Shown here: positions 1 through 10,161 of the stretch, one piece after another
Position numbering within the stretch: the stretch's first letter is position 1
How the letters are laid out: every line of letters begins with the position of its first letter
Assembly: GCA_022432975.1 (NCBI GenBank)
Contig: CM039506.1
Location: 17,062,121 to 17,126,120, forward strand
Source: Begonia masoniana
Lineage: Eukaryota > Streptophyta > Magnoliopsida > Cucurbitales > Begoniaceae
DNA length: 64,000 nt
Reading direction: 5' to 3'
Notes under the pieces: generated by a model
Database searches by the model: none
The model's input: only the letters and a program-made list of their open reading frames with translations
Told to the model about the DNA's origin: nothing
Made by a program: the position numbers and the translations under genes

Positions 1-1059
1 AAGTGAAGAAGCCTCAGAAGGTGTGTTCTCTGAGCATGTTGAGGATTAGGCTGGTTGGGGGAGCACTTCAATGCCACGGTCTGGTGTTCTGATGAGGCGG
101 TTTAACTATTGTCTATTTATGAAGTTTCAATGGTTAAGTGACTTGTGGAAGTATGCAGAGAGTTTTAATAACATTAATAGTTCTGATGTTTTTAACAACT
201 TTATGGTTTTCTTGTTCTGAGCATGAAAAACATAATTTGGTTTAGAGGTAGATGCTTTGCTAGATATTTTTAGAAAGTTGTGGACTTATGTTGTTTTTGA
301 ATGATTTTCAGTAAAATGCTCAAACTCTTTTGGTAGTAGGAGTTTTCTTTGTTTAGAGTGAAAATGGTTGTTATGCTGTTTTGTTGTGTATTTTATCTAT
401 CGGTGGATGTAATCTACCGGTGGATGTTGAGTGTTTATCTATCGGTGGATGTAGTCCACCGGTGGATGTTGAGCGTTTTGTCATTTTATGACCGGTGGAT
501 GTGAGCGTAGGAATGAGTATTAGATTTTTGTCGTTTGTGACCGGTGGTTGTGAGCATAGGAATGAGTATTAGATTTTTGTCGTTTTGTGAGCGGTGGATG
601 TGAGCGTAGGAATGAGTATTACATTTTTGTCATTTTGTGATTGGCGGATGCTGAGGGTTTCTGTCGTTCGAAGGATTCGATCGGTGGATGTGAGCAGTGC
701 ATGTGGATAGTCGACATGTCGTGCAACTGACACTGTTTAGCGGTGGATGCCTTCTATTTTCACCTCTTCCGCTGACACTGTTTAGCGGTGGATACCTTTT
801 TGTTTCTATTTCTATCGCTGGAACTGTTCAGCAGTGGACGTGTTCTATTTTGTTTTGTTTTCTTTCAACCAATTGTTTTTAACATTTTAATTAAATTAAT
901 AAATGTTGTTTTACACAAATGAATTTCCGCTGCAAGTTTTAACGTTTATAAAGGTTAAACTTTGATCGTCGTGTGAAATTTTAAGTTTTACTCAGAATGT
1001 CATGGTATGGTTCAGTATATTGTGTGGCGAACCGGATTTATATAATTCGGGGCGTTACA
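1..1059 (+). mobile_element. LTR-A copy A1, 3' part (5' end outside window)
   Basis: The sequence aligns by eye with the last third of the other A LTRs: the exon-3-like segment with GAGGCGGTTTAAC, then repeated CCGGTGGATGT motifs, ending CGGGGCGTTACA. The repeats (roughly 400-720) alternate TTTTGTCGTTTTGTGA with CGGTGGATG. The 5' part lies to the left of the window, so solo LTR and full element cannot be told apart. Its end abuts A2, an oppositely oriented A LTR, without spacer. Confidence 0.8.
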
Positions 1060-2838
1060 CATCCACCGATCACAAAACGACAAAATCTATTACTCACATC
1101 TACCGCTCACATCCACCGATCACAAAATGACAAAATCTATTACTCACATCTACCGATCACAAAACGACAAAATCTATTACTCACATCCACCGATCATAAA
1201 ACGACAAAATCTATTACTCACATCTATCGATCACAAAACGACAAAATCTATTACTCACATCTACCGATAGACAACATCAACTGATATACAACATCCACCG
1301 GTGAACAGTAACACTCTACATCCACCGATAGACTACATCCACCGATAGACAACATCCACCGGTGAACAGTAACACTCTAAACAAACGAACAACTCTGCCT
1401 ACTAAAAGAACTTGTAAATTTTAACAGCAGCTATTCAAAACAACATAGATCCACAACTTTATAAATCCAGAATAACAATCTATAACTAAAACCAAATCGT
1501 GTTTTCATAATCAGAAAAACTCCAAAATTATTAAAAACATTAAACTCCTGTTGTCATTAACATTCTCATCATACTAAAACTGAACCATTGTCAACTAGAC
1601 TTTCACACCTACTAACATTAGTTAAACCGCCCCATCAGATTGCCAAGTCGAGACATAGGTGTGCTCCATAAACTGCTCCTAGTCTTCAGTAAATTCAGAG
1701 AATTCTCCAGTAGTTACCTCAGTACCTACATCACAAAACTCATCTATTAGCCTAATGCTAAATAAGTAGAGAAAAATGAAATGCAATACTGAATTAGAAT
1801 CCTATTCATGCAATTCCTACTTTCTCATCTCAGTTGTATTTGTATTCATTGTCTGTTGATCCCTCGTCCGATGGGAAGTAGATCAATTTCCCAAAGTATA
1901 AATATCCTCTATTAAATTAAGGGGCGGATTAGTTCCCTTAACAGTTGATCTGATCCCTTGTCTGATGGGAAGTTGATTAATTTTCCCAAAGTATAAATCC
2001 TATACTAGATTAAGGGGCGGATTAGTTCCCTTAACAGTTGATCTGATCCCTCGTCTGATGGGAAGTGGATCAATTTTCTCAAAGTATAAATCCTATACTA
2101 GATTAAGGGGCGGATTAGTTCCCTTAACAGTTGATCTGATACAATCTGTCCATGTCTCACCATGCATTTACATGTAAATTAATTTTCGTTCTCATTCAAT
2201 AAAACATGATGCATGACATACTGAAAAACATTCATAAACACACATAAATCCTACTATTTTGTGATGTAGGCTCGAAGGCACACACATACTCTACTTACCT
2301 GGTCTCCTGGACAATGCTCAGTTGTAAGCTACCTCAGAAGTTTGCTCACCTAAAGCCATAAACAAAACATTAATGAAATCTTCACTAAACTTAATCTTAA
2401 ATCAACAGAAAATCTAAAGAACTGGTTTGGAACTCTGATAATCATGGATTCCCGATTTTTCACTAAAACCCAAACCTATTCTCATTCACGGCATTCCCAA
2501 AGCACACACATTGTACACCCTCTGTTATCTCGCCACTAAAACACAAGGAAAACGAAGGAAACTCACCTAGGCTAGAGAAATCGCTTGGAGAAATCGAAGG
2601 GGGAAATCTCCCGGAGCACTCTGCGGAGCTAAGAGCCGGAAAAAGGAAACGAGAAAACAGTGGCGGCTAAATCTCATTAAACCCTCCCTTAAATACGTTA
2701 TCCACTAAAGGTCTCTATTTACTTTTATGCCCTTACTTAGTCACTCATTAACCTAATTAATAATTCTCCCAATTTCATCTATAAAATGTACACTATTAGA
2801 TGACAAGGTAAATTGGTTCAATGGAGCCGGGTGTTACA
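1060..2838 (-). mobile_element. LTR-A copy A2, minus strand, lacking its terminal bases
   Basis: Read on the minus strand it starts TGTAACACCCGGCTCC at 2838. It carries a TATA-like TATTTAAGG (near 2686-2696) followed by TAGCCGCCACTG, two introns and an exon 2 of 51 nt (2299-2349), then the CCACCG/TCACAAAACGAC repeats. The expected GGGGCGTTACA end is missing because the copy fuses directly to A1 at 1059/1060. The bases beyond 2838 (ATTAG) are family-B LTR sequence, so this copy sits inside an LTR-B. The other TSD copy would lie off-window. Confidence 0.8.
1725..2279 (-). other. Clamped intron 2 of LTR-A (A2)
   Basis: On the minus strand the donor GTAAGT abuts exon 2 at 2299. A hairpin with arms GCC/GGC follows (plus-strand 2269-2279), then CCTACATCACAAAA (plus strand 2257-2270 is its complement). 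The matching TTTTGTGATGTAGG is at 1725-1738 and contains the acceptor AG. The two 14-nt strands are perfect reverse complements. Between them lie repeats of the TTAAGGG...CCCTTAA type. Confidence 0.7.
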
Positions 2839-2913
2839 ATTAGATAGATAAAAATAAAAAAATAATTACGTACCTTGACTTGTGCACGATGGATCGGGAC
2901 CATGGGCATATCA
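2839..2913 (-). mobile_element. LTR-B remnant (start of the LTR in element sense)
   Basis: This is the last 75 bp, on the plus strand, of a family-B LTR, ending GGGCATATCA; compare 21519-21593. The remainder is displaced to the left by the A1/A2 insertion. It is the 3' LTR of the large minus-strand B element (B1). Confidence 0.75.
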
Positions 2914-3625
2914 TCCTCTCTCGGTTCTTGAGGATTTGACCTCAAATCCAATGGTGAATATCATGGAAGATACTACAACACTTAGGATAAAAATTCTTCA
3001 AAAAAGGCTTAAGCACAATTCATAGTAAGTACAAAACATAGTTATCATAAAGTTAAAAAATCATTTTACCATCCAAATTGGTCTCAAATAAATTTCAAGA
3101 TTAAATTGTTCATTTCAACAATTTAGAAAACAAGCATTCAAGATAAAAGCAAGTTTGAAGCAAGCATAATCGAACAATTTCATTTCTCATGCTAAATCAA
3201 TAAGAAAGTATTGAACCAAATGATAATCATCATTTCAAAGAAGACAACACTTGGCTTCAAGAAATTCAAATCCACCTAAAAGAATAAGAGTTTAAAATCA
3301 ACTTAGCATAAGTTCAACTTAAATTCAAAACTCATTGAAAACAATTTTCACTAAAAACTTGAGTTAGGATCGAACAATTAAAATAGGCAATATATTGCAA
3401 CAAAAACTCTTTCTTCCTAGTTCTAGCCATCAAGGTATGCATAGGCAAAACATGTAATCAAGATATTCCAAATAATAATAAGAACTATCAAAAAGAGTTT
3501 TTCCACAAGCAATTCAAATCATTCAATGAACCTAATATTCAATCTATCCAAAATAATCAATAAATAGCATTGGAAAATACCTCGTTGCCGAAAGACCTTT
3601 CCAACTCCATGGTTCATCCATAGCT
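2914..3625 (-). mobile_element. B1 element, internal region next to its 3' LTR
   Basis: Starts with a polypyrimidine stretch (TCCTCTCTCGG) that reads as a polypurine tract, CCGAGAGAGGA, on the minus strand just before the LTR. The rest matches 21594-22234 and 24755-25460 and is A-rich on the plus strand. No coding frame is recognisable. It is interrupted at 3625 by the solo LTR-A. Confidence 0.75.
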
Positions 3626-5749
3626 TGTAACGCCCCGAGTTATCTGAACCCGGTTCGCTACACAAAATACTGAACCGAACTATGACTTTTGAGAAAATTT
3701 TAAAATTCCATTCAATGATTAAGATTTGACTCTTAAAACGTTAAAACTTGTAGTGGAAAAATCATCGAATATAAAAAAACAATATTTATTAAATAGTTAA
3801 ACTAATCAAGACTGTTGGTTGAAGGAGAAAAGAAAACAGAACACATCGACCGATCACTAAACGCATAAAGTTTTTTACTCACAGACAAAACAGAACACAT
3901 TGACCGATCACTAAACGACAAAACACCTCTACCGCACAGACCACGTGATATCCCTACGATTGAAATAATTCGGCAGACGACGTCTACCGCTCACAAACGA
4001 CAAACATTCTCAGCCTACATCTTCCGATTACAAAACGACAAGACTACTAAAGACTTATGCCGAAGACATCTACCGAAGGCTTCTACTGGAGACATCTTCC
4101 GATGGCTTCTTAAAAAGACGTCTTCCGATTACAAAACGACAAATTTCCTCCTACATCTTCCGATAGATATAGTATTCGACATCACCCGATCACAAAACGA
4201 CAAATTCTAATACTCACATCCACCGACGGACTACATCCACTAATAGACAAAACTCTCGACTTCTACCGATGGACTAAATCTATCGATAGACAAAACTCTC
4301 GACTTCTACCGATAGACATCATCTACCGATAGATCAAAACACTCAATGAAAATAGCATAGCAACAATTTCACTATAAACAAAGAAAACTCCGACTACCAA
4401 AAGGACTTGAGCATTTTGCTAAAACCGTTCAAAACTACTTAAATTCGTGTACTGCTCCAAAATTTGGTAAAAACCACTATTAAAATTAACAGAGTATCAT
4501 TATCAGAAAAAGTCTCAAATCGTATTCAGAACATCAAAACTACTGCTGTCACTAAAACTCTCAACATGTTTAAATTGAATCAAGGTCCACTAAAATTTTC
4601 GTCTACTGACACCAGTTAAACTGCCCCATTAGTTGCCAGATAGGTGCATGAATGCACCCCTCCAACCTGCCTAGTTCTCAGCAAACTCAGAGGACACACC
4701 TGCTGTCACTTCTTCACCTACATCACAAAACTTATCTATTAGCCTAATGCTAAATAAGTAAAGCAGTAATGAAATGAAATGTTGAAACATAAATTCCTAA
4801 ACATGCAGTTTCTACTTTCACATCTCATTTGCATATGCATTCGTTTCTGATCTGATCCCCTTGTGAAATTGGGAGTTGGATCACTTCTCCCAAAGTCATA
4901 CATCATCTCTCTTGATTAAGGGGCAGATTAGTTCCCTTAACAACTGTTCAGATCCCCCTGTGAAATTGGGATTTGGATCACTTCCCCCAAAGTCATACAT
5001 CCTCTCTCTTGATTAAGGGGCGGATTAGTTCCCTTAACAACTGTTACAGTCTTTTCGTTCCTTACCATGTCATTTCATGTAAATTCATTTTCGCATACTT
5101 TCAAAATATGATGCATGACTTACAAACACATTCAAGCATGCACAACGCTACTGTTTTGTGATGTAGGCCCGAAGGCACAAGCATACTCTACTTACCTGGT
5201 CTCCTGGAGATTGTTGGAAAAAGGCTACCTCGGGAGCTATTCAAACCTAAAACCATAGACAGGGTGTTAATTAGATCTTCTCTAAATTTCATTTTTGCTA
5301 TTCAGAAATCTAAGGAAACTAGTTCGGGAGCTCAGTTCATCGTGCATTCCCGATTCACCACAAAACCCGAACTAGCTCGCACAAACAGCATTCTCGATAC
5401 ACTCATTCTATCACAAACAGATCTTCTAATTTATATTCTGCTTTCATTATGAATCATCAGCAAGAAGGAAACTAAGGGAAAACTCACCTAGATAGACGAA
5501 GAATCTGGCAGGAAAATCGCCGAGAGGGAGTCTGTTGAGCTACTGAATGCCGAAAGAGGTAATAAAACAGTGGTGGCTAAAACCCTTAGCTGACCCCTTT
5601 TATTACACTAATTATTGCAAATTACGTCTTTGCCCATAGCAGCCAAGGCTTAACCTATTTAAACAACCAATCATAGACACTTAATTTCACAAGGAATAAA
5701 GGTTACTAAAAGAGGTTATTAATTAAGGTGGACATTACCAGTTGCTACA
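3626..5749 (-). mobile_element. Solo LTR-A copy A3, minus strand, with TSD
   Basis: On the plus strand it begins TGTAACGCCCCGAG and ends GTTGCTACA. Flanks are TAGCT (3621-3625) and TAGCC (5750-5754), a TSD with one later change. The host B sequence resumes without loss (compare 25465-25480). Inside on the minus strand are exon 1, intron 1, a 51-nt exon 2 (5196-5246), the clamped intron 2 and CGGTAGATG-type repeats. No internal domain is present, so it is a solo LTR from LTR-LTR recombination. Confidence 0.88.
4717..5176 (-). other. Clamped intron 2 of LTR-A (A3)
   Basis: Plus-strand TTTTGTGATGTAGG at 5154-5167 and CCTACATCACAAAA at 4717-4730 are exact reverse complements bracketing intron 2. 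The adjoining GCC-CGAA-GGC (5167-5176, plus strand) reads as GCC-TTCG-GGC in the RNA. Two copies of the GATCCCC...GGGAGTTGGATC hairpin-like block and of the TTAAGGGGC...GTTCCCTTAA block lie between. Confidence 0.72.
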
Positions 5750-5960
5750 TAGCCAATGCTCAAAATTGGAGTAGAAAGCTATACAATCATCAAAAGATAA
5801 AAACAATATGCATTTATATTTTGATTTTACCTTTACCATGACCAACAACAATTAAACTATTTGACCAAGCACTAGACTCTAAAGTGAGACTTTAAATTTA
5901 AGTCATAAACAAAGACAAACAAACAAACAACACAAACAAAGTGGTTTGGTTATGTACCAA
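5750..5960 (-). mobile_element. B1 internal region, second piece
   Basis: Continues the B internal sequence after the A3 insertion (CAATGCTCAAAATTGGAGTAG; compare 25465-25650). Noncoding. Interrupted at 5960 by LTR-F. Confidence 0.75.
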
Positions 5961-6227
5961 TGTAACGCCCCCGAACCCACCCCGGCTCGGTGCGTTACTT
6001 TGCTAAGTTATTCTGCGTTTGAAAGGACGTTTAAAATTATTTTCGTAAATTTTTAAACTCCGGTTTCGGGTTTCTTGAACTCTCGATTTTTGTTGGAAAA
6101 TGCGTCAAAATACGTTTAAAATATGTCAGAAAATATCGGGTTAAAACATAGTAGAAATAGGAAATTAAAAAAAAATTTAAAAAAAATTGGTGCTGGGTGT
6201 CGCGCGCTAAACCTGCGCACCCTGTGG

Positions 6228-6261
6228 CCGATCGATTGGCGCCCAGCGCCAGATCGATCGG
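6228..6261 (-). repeat. Compound GATCGAT hairpin in LTR-F
   Basis: Arms CCGATCGAT (6228-6236) and ATCGATCGG (6253-6261) enclose a second perfect helix TGGCGC/GCGCCA, with one bulged base. It lies about 270 bp from the LTR end. The GATCGAT hairpins of family I occupy the same relative position. Confidence 0.7.
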
Positions 6262-6761
6262 GCCTCATTGGGTCTCTTCGGCCAAAAATGCCCACTATTC
6301 ATCTTTTCCTCAATTTTATTCATTTTTCTTCGAGCCAAACACCTCCAAATTCCCAGAAAATTTAAACACACATTCCCAATACTCCCAACTCCGTGCTCCG
6401 TAAAAATCTCAGAAAACTGACTTAAAACGGTTAATAAAAACAATAGAGAAAATAACTCGACGTTGTTTATTTTAAAACCAAAACGAGCGGCATAACGCCT
6501 ATAATTTGTAAAACCCAAAAACCTGTAAATATATATATAAAACATCTAACCCAAGTCCACAATTGTGCCAAAACCATAAATATTTACACCAAATCAAATT
6601 TGTGAAACAACCACAAAATATCAAACCCCAAACACAAACCACACATCCCGAGAACCAGGTCGAAGCGCCCCGACAATTGCCTGCACTGGCGTGCCCCGTG
6701 GATCTCTGACTGCTTCTAGTCCTGATCCTCGCACTCAACCTCACCTATATATACCTCGTCG

Positions 6762-7321
6762 CCTACACCACAGAATACAAAACGTAAGCTTAATGCTTAG
6801 CAAGTAGGGAATAATGAATGCAATAACACACAATGCAATCAACCCTATCACATGCAATTTCTAATGCTTAGTTGGGCTAATAAAGTTTGCCTGCATCGAC
6901 CGCGATGCCTTAAAAGGTGCCTGCATCATCATGATGCCTTAAAGTTTGCCCGCATCCATAGGATGCCTTAAGATTTACCTGCATCGTTAGATGCCTTATT
7001 TGTCTGCACCCATAGGATGCCTTAAAATTTGCCTGCACCTATAGGATGCCTTAAGATTTGCCGGCATCGTTAGATGCCTTATTTGCCTGCACCCATAGGA
7101 TGCCTTAAAATTTGTCTGCATCCAAAGGATGCCTTATTTTTTATCCAACTACCATTCACCCTCACAATGGCAAACAATGCCACTATTCGTAACTAGCATG
7201 CTATAACCATGATGCATGCTTCAAAGATATGCAACATAACACAACAACTCAACACAACACGAAGTAACACAACACAAAGCAAAACAAATAACCATTAAAC
7301 CCTACCGTTCTATGGTGTAGG
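6762..7321 (-). other. Clamped intron 2 of LTR-F
   Basis: Plus-strand CTATGGTGTAGG (7310-7321) and CCTACACCACAG (6762-6773). In the RNA CCUACACCAUAG pairs with CUGUGGUGUAGG over 12 positions, one of them G-U. A GCC-TTTG-GGC hairpin precedes the first strand. TAAGC-ATTAA-GCTTA lies before the acceptor strand. Confidence 0.72.
6893..7131 (-). repeat. Array of nine covarying hairpins in LTR-F intron 2
   Basis: Units on the plus strand include GCATCG-ACCG-CGATGC, GCATCATCATGATGC, GCATCC-ATA-GGATGC, GCATC-GTTA-GATGC and GCATCC-AAA-GGATGC. The sixth stem pair is G-C, A-T or C-G in different units, so stems are kept while bases change. Units with GCACCC read as G-U wobbles in the minus-strand RNA. 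The units are separated by CTTAAAATTTGCCT-like linkers. Confidence 0.78.
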
Positions 7322-8546
7322 CCCAAAGGCGAAAGGATAGCAACAACTACTTACCTGACTGCTCGGCTTTCAATTGCTTACTTCGTGAAATCACTTCGCT
7401 AGATCGAGGATCTAAAATACAGAAAATTCAACTTAATAAGACACTAATAAACTCTAAAGGTTTTTTAACTAAACTAAACAATACTTAAAACAAATTCACC
7501 CTCAAAGTCCTAAAACCCGATTTTATGCACAATTTCTAGCATCCAACTTCAAACGGCCATAACTTTCTCGTTTTTCAACGGATTTCGACGTGCCACCCCA
7601 ATCTGTAAACCTCTACACGTCTACTATCCATTGAAACTCTTAAATTAACCAACCGAACAAAATGGCCAACTCGAATTCACCGAAACAGAATCGGTGTACA
7701 CTTCCTTAAAAACCGATTTTTCACCAAAACTCACAATTTCTCTCATCTGACCACCTCAACACCCTAAATCCACCTATCTAACATTTAGACCATCACAAGT
7801 AGGAAGAAAACCAGCCAATGAACTCAAAAATTTGGAGCTCTCCATCTAGGGTTTCAAAACCCTAACCAATCTCCACCAAAACACCCTAAAACCACTATAA
7901 ACCAACACCTAAATGTAGTATCCACAATACCCATGTAAAACATACCTTAAAACCATGCAAAAACTTGAAGAAATTGGGAGGAGAAATCCTTCAATGGCGC
8001 TGCACTTCATGGAGAGGAAAAAGGGGAGGAAGAAACACTTTACTTTTTTTTTTTACACCTAAGCCATCCATTAAATAAACAATCACTTTTTCTTCTTTCT
8101 ATTTTCTTCCACCAAACTTCTCCTTTTTATAAAATGGCCACACACACTTTTTGCTCCCTTTCTTCCAACGTGACATACATCCTTTCCTTCCACTTTTCTT
8201 CTTCTTTTGACTTTTCAAACTTTACTCATTTCTTCTCTTTTTGATATTCACTTTTTCTTTCCATTGTCTAATTTTTCTTTTTGACTTTTCAACACACCTT
8301 TCTCTTCCTTCCTTCCTTCCTTCCTTCCTACGTTGGAAACTTCTAAATCCTTCCCATTGTGTTGACTTTTACTTACCAACCCAACCCCAATTTTTAACCA
8401 CTTAAATCTAGGATTTCCTCTTAACTTTCTCTTCCAATTTCACTCTTAAAATTATACACCTAACATAACGCAAAATAAAATATTAAACTCCCTTAACCGC
8501 CTAATCCAAGGCCTACGTACATTGTAGAAAATTCTCTGGTGTTACA

Positions 8547-8638
8547 ACCAATCACTAATTAGATCAAAGATTAATCATATATACCTCATGCTACTAACAA
8601 AAGATTTAAGTCACAAAACTCAATCTAAAATTTCTAAA
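8547..8638 (-). mobile_element. B1 internal region, third piece
   Basis: B internal sequence after the F insertion, related to 25650-25690 (AAGTCACAAAACTCAATC). It ends at CATTTA (8639-8644), where family-E sequence begins. About 75 bp of B that should follow (compare 25680-25745) are missing. Confidence 0.65.
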
Positions 8639-9071
8639 CATTTAGAATATTGTGTGAAGAGTTAGGAACGAGTTAGTCCTGATCTAAGAATTTATTGAGG
8701 TTAGTAGGAATTGAGGTACGAAGTGTACTCATTAGTATCTTAGGATTTCTCGATTGTGGTAGCATAGAGAGTAGTAGTGGTTTGTGTGTGTTTAGTAGAC
8801 ACAGAAGTAGAAAGAAGAATAAGATGAACTTAGCTAGAGAAAAGATCGAGTTGAAAAGTCAATTAGAAGGGTTTGAGGGTATGGATTAGATTATAGTTAG
8901 GGAATGTGTGAGTATTTGGGTTAGAGCGTACAGAGTTAGGTGAAGTCGGAATTTGTGGTATGTACTAACTGATAAATGAGTAAGGTATTGGGTAGGTGAG
9001 GTGAGATGAGTACATTGAGGAATAACAAGGCTACAAATTTTGAGGAAAAAATTTTTGTAAGGAGGTTAGAT
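8639..9071 (+). mobile_element. E element, truncated first copy of the internal 3' end
   Basis: Nearly identical to 13635-14067, with the same length of 433 bp. It ends in a purine-rich tract (AAGGAGGTTAGAT) that serves as the polypurine tract before the LTR at 9072. Its 5' side is cut at CATTTA. It is the leftover of an upstream E unit in a tandem LTR-internal-LTR arrangement. Confidence 0.8.
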
Positions 9072-9320
9072 TGTAACACCCGAGGATTTTTCCTCAACGT
9101 GTGTTGCTTTAGATTTAATTAATATACGTTATGTTAGTTATTGGGTTAAGTAATTATGCTCGGGAGTTTCGGTGGAGGAGTTAGACCGAGGGTGAGGTGA
9201 GAGATTTATCGAGGGTTCGATATGGTTGAAAATACGGGAGGGCAAAACGGTAAATGAGGATTTAATTAATGGTTAGTTTTATTATTATTATTATTATTAT
9301 TACAATAAAATTTATAATTA

Positions 9321-9352
9321 AACAACAGAATGGCCGAAGCCATTCTGTTGTT
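9321..9352 (+). repeat. Perfect 14-bp hairpin at the presumed RNA 5' end of LTR-E1
   Basis: Arms AACAACAGAATGGC and GCCATTCTGTTGTT with loop CGAA, immediately downstream of the TATA-like box. Repeated in E2 (14317-14348), and in LTR-G (47731-47761) with a 3-nt loop. Its position recalls a TAR-like leader hairpin; that comparison is inference. Confidence 0.8.
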
Positions 9353-10161
9353 CTCCTGCCCAAGCCCCGCGAGCGAAGTGCAGAGCCGAGAGGGGGAGAC
9401 ACGGGACGGCGTTCGGCCAGTCGATCACCGCCGGCGACTCGACGCTCTCCGGCCAGACGACTTCGGCGAGTAGGTTTCGGCCGTCTCCGCGCGCGCACCG
9501 ATTGGTAAGCTCGATTTTTTCCTCTGTTTTCCTCTCTGTTCTAGGCCGTGGATCGCTGAGCTGCTAGAGCTCCGATCGCCGGCCGTTTTTGGTTGCTCTC
9601 GGCGTCGAATTGCCGAGCTAGGTGCTGGCAAGGGTTGCCGAGCAATGGTGAGCTCGGATTGAGTGAAAAACCGAGGGCTAGGTTTTTAGAGCTTGGGTTT
9701 TTGTGTGGAATTTCGGGTTTTCTTGTTAGGTTATGTTAATTGGTTGTTAGGGGGATTAATTGGTGAGGAATTGGGTGGAGTTTGATGGAAAATCGGAAAG
9801 GGGGGAAATTCCCGATTAAGGGGCAGATTCGGGTTTTTGCTATTTTGATCTAGCTCGGTTCGTTTGTTTTCAAATTCCTTTTGGCAGGTTAAAATAGGTT
9901 ATTAGAGGAGTACGTGGCCGCTGGAATCGTTCGATTCCAATAACCGACGCAAAAGTTACCCGCGTTCGAAGTTTCGGGTCGATTTTACCGAACCCAAATC
10001 AGTGGCCCATTTAGTTAAGTTTTAGTTGGATTATGCTAGAAATAGTAGATTGAGAGTAAATTGGTGAATGTGGGCTTAATTTTAATAAAGTTTGAATATT
10101 GTCGTAGGTTGAGCCGTAGGTGGACAGGTAACCGAGAATCCTCATCGGGCTAGGACGCCAG

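Larger units (their letters stand above)
5961..8546 (-). mobile_element. Solo LTR-F, minus strand, with perfect TSD
   Basis: Plus-strand ends are TGTAACGCCCCCGAAC and CTGGTGTTACA. TSD ACCAA at 5956-5960 and 8547-8551. Minus-strand landmarks: a TATAAAA-type box near 8127-8134, exon 1, intron 1 whose acceptor is near 7412, a 57-nt exon 2 (7355-7411), the clamped intron 2 and a GATCGAT hairpin near the LTR end. A TTCC microsatellite lies at about 8310-8330. No coding region. Confidence 0.88.

Noticed and set aside
997..1284. 95-codon frame across the A1/A2 junction
   Set aside because: Spans two oppositely oriented LTRs and consists of translated repeats.
8310..8330. TTCC microsatellite as a regulatory element
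   Set aside because: Ordinary short tandem repeat within LTR-F, not shared by other families.
10108..10161. Exon 2 as a coding exon
   Set aside because: Stops occur in the reading frames I checked and the amino-acid sequence is not conserved between families.
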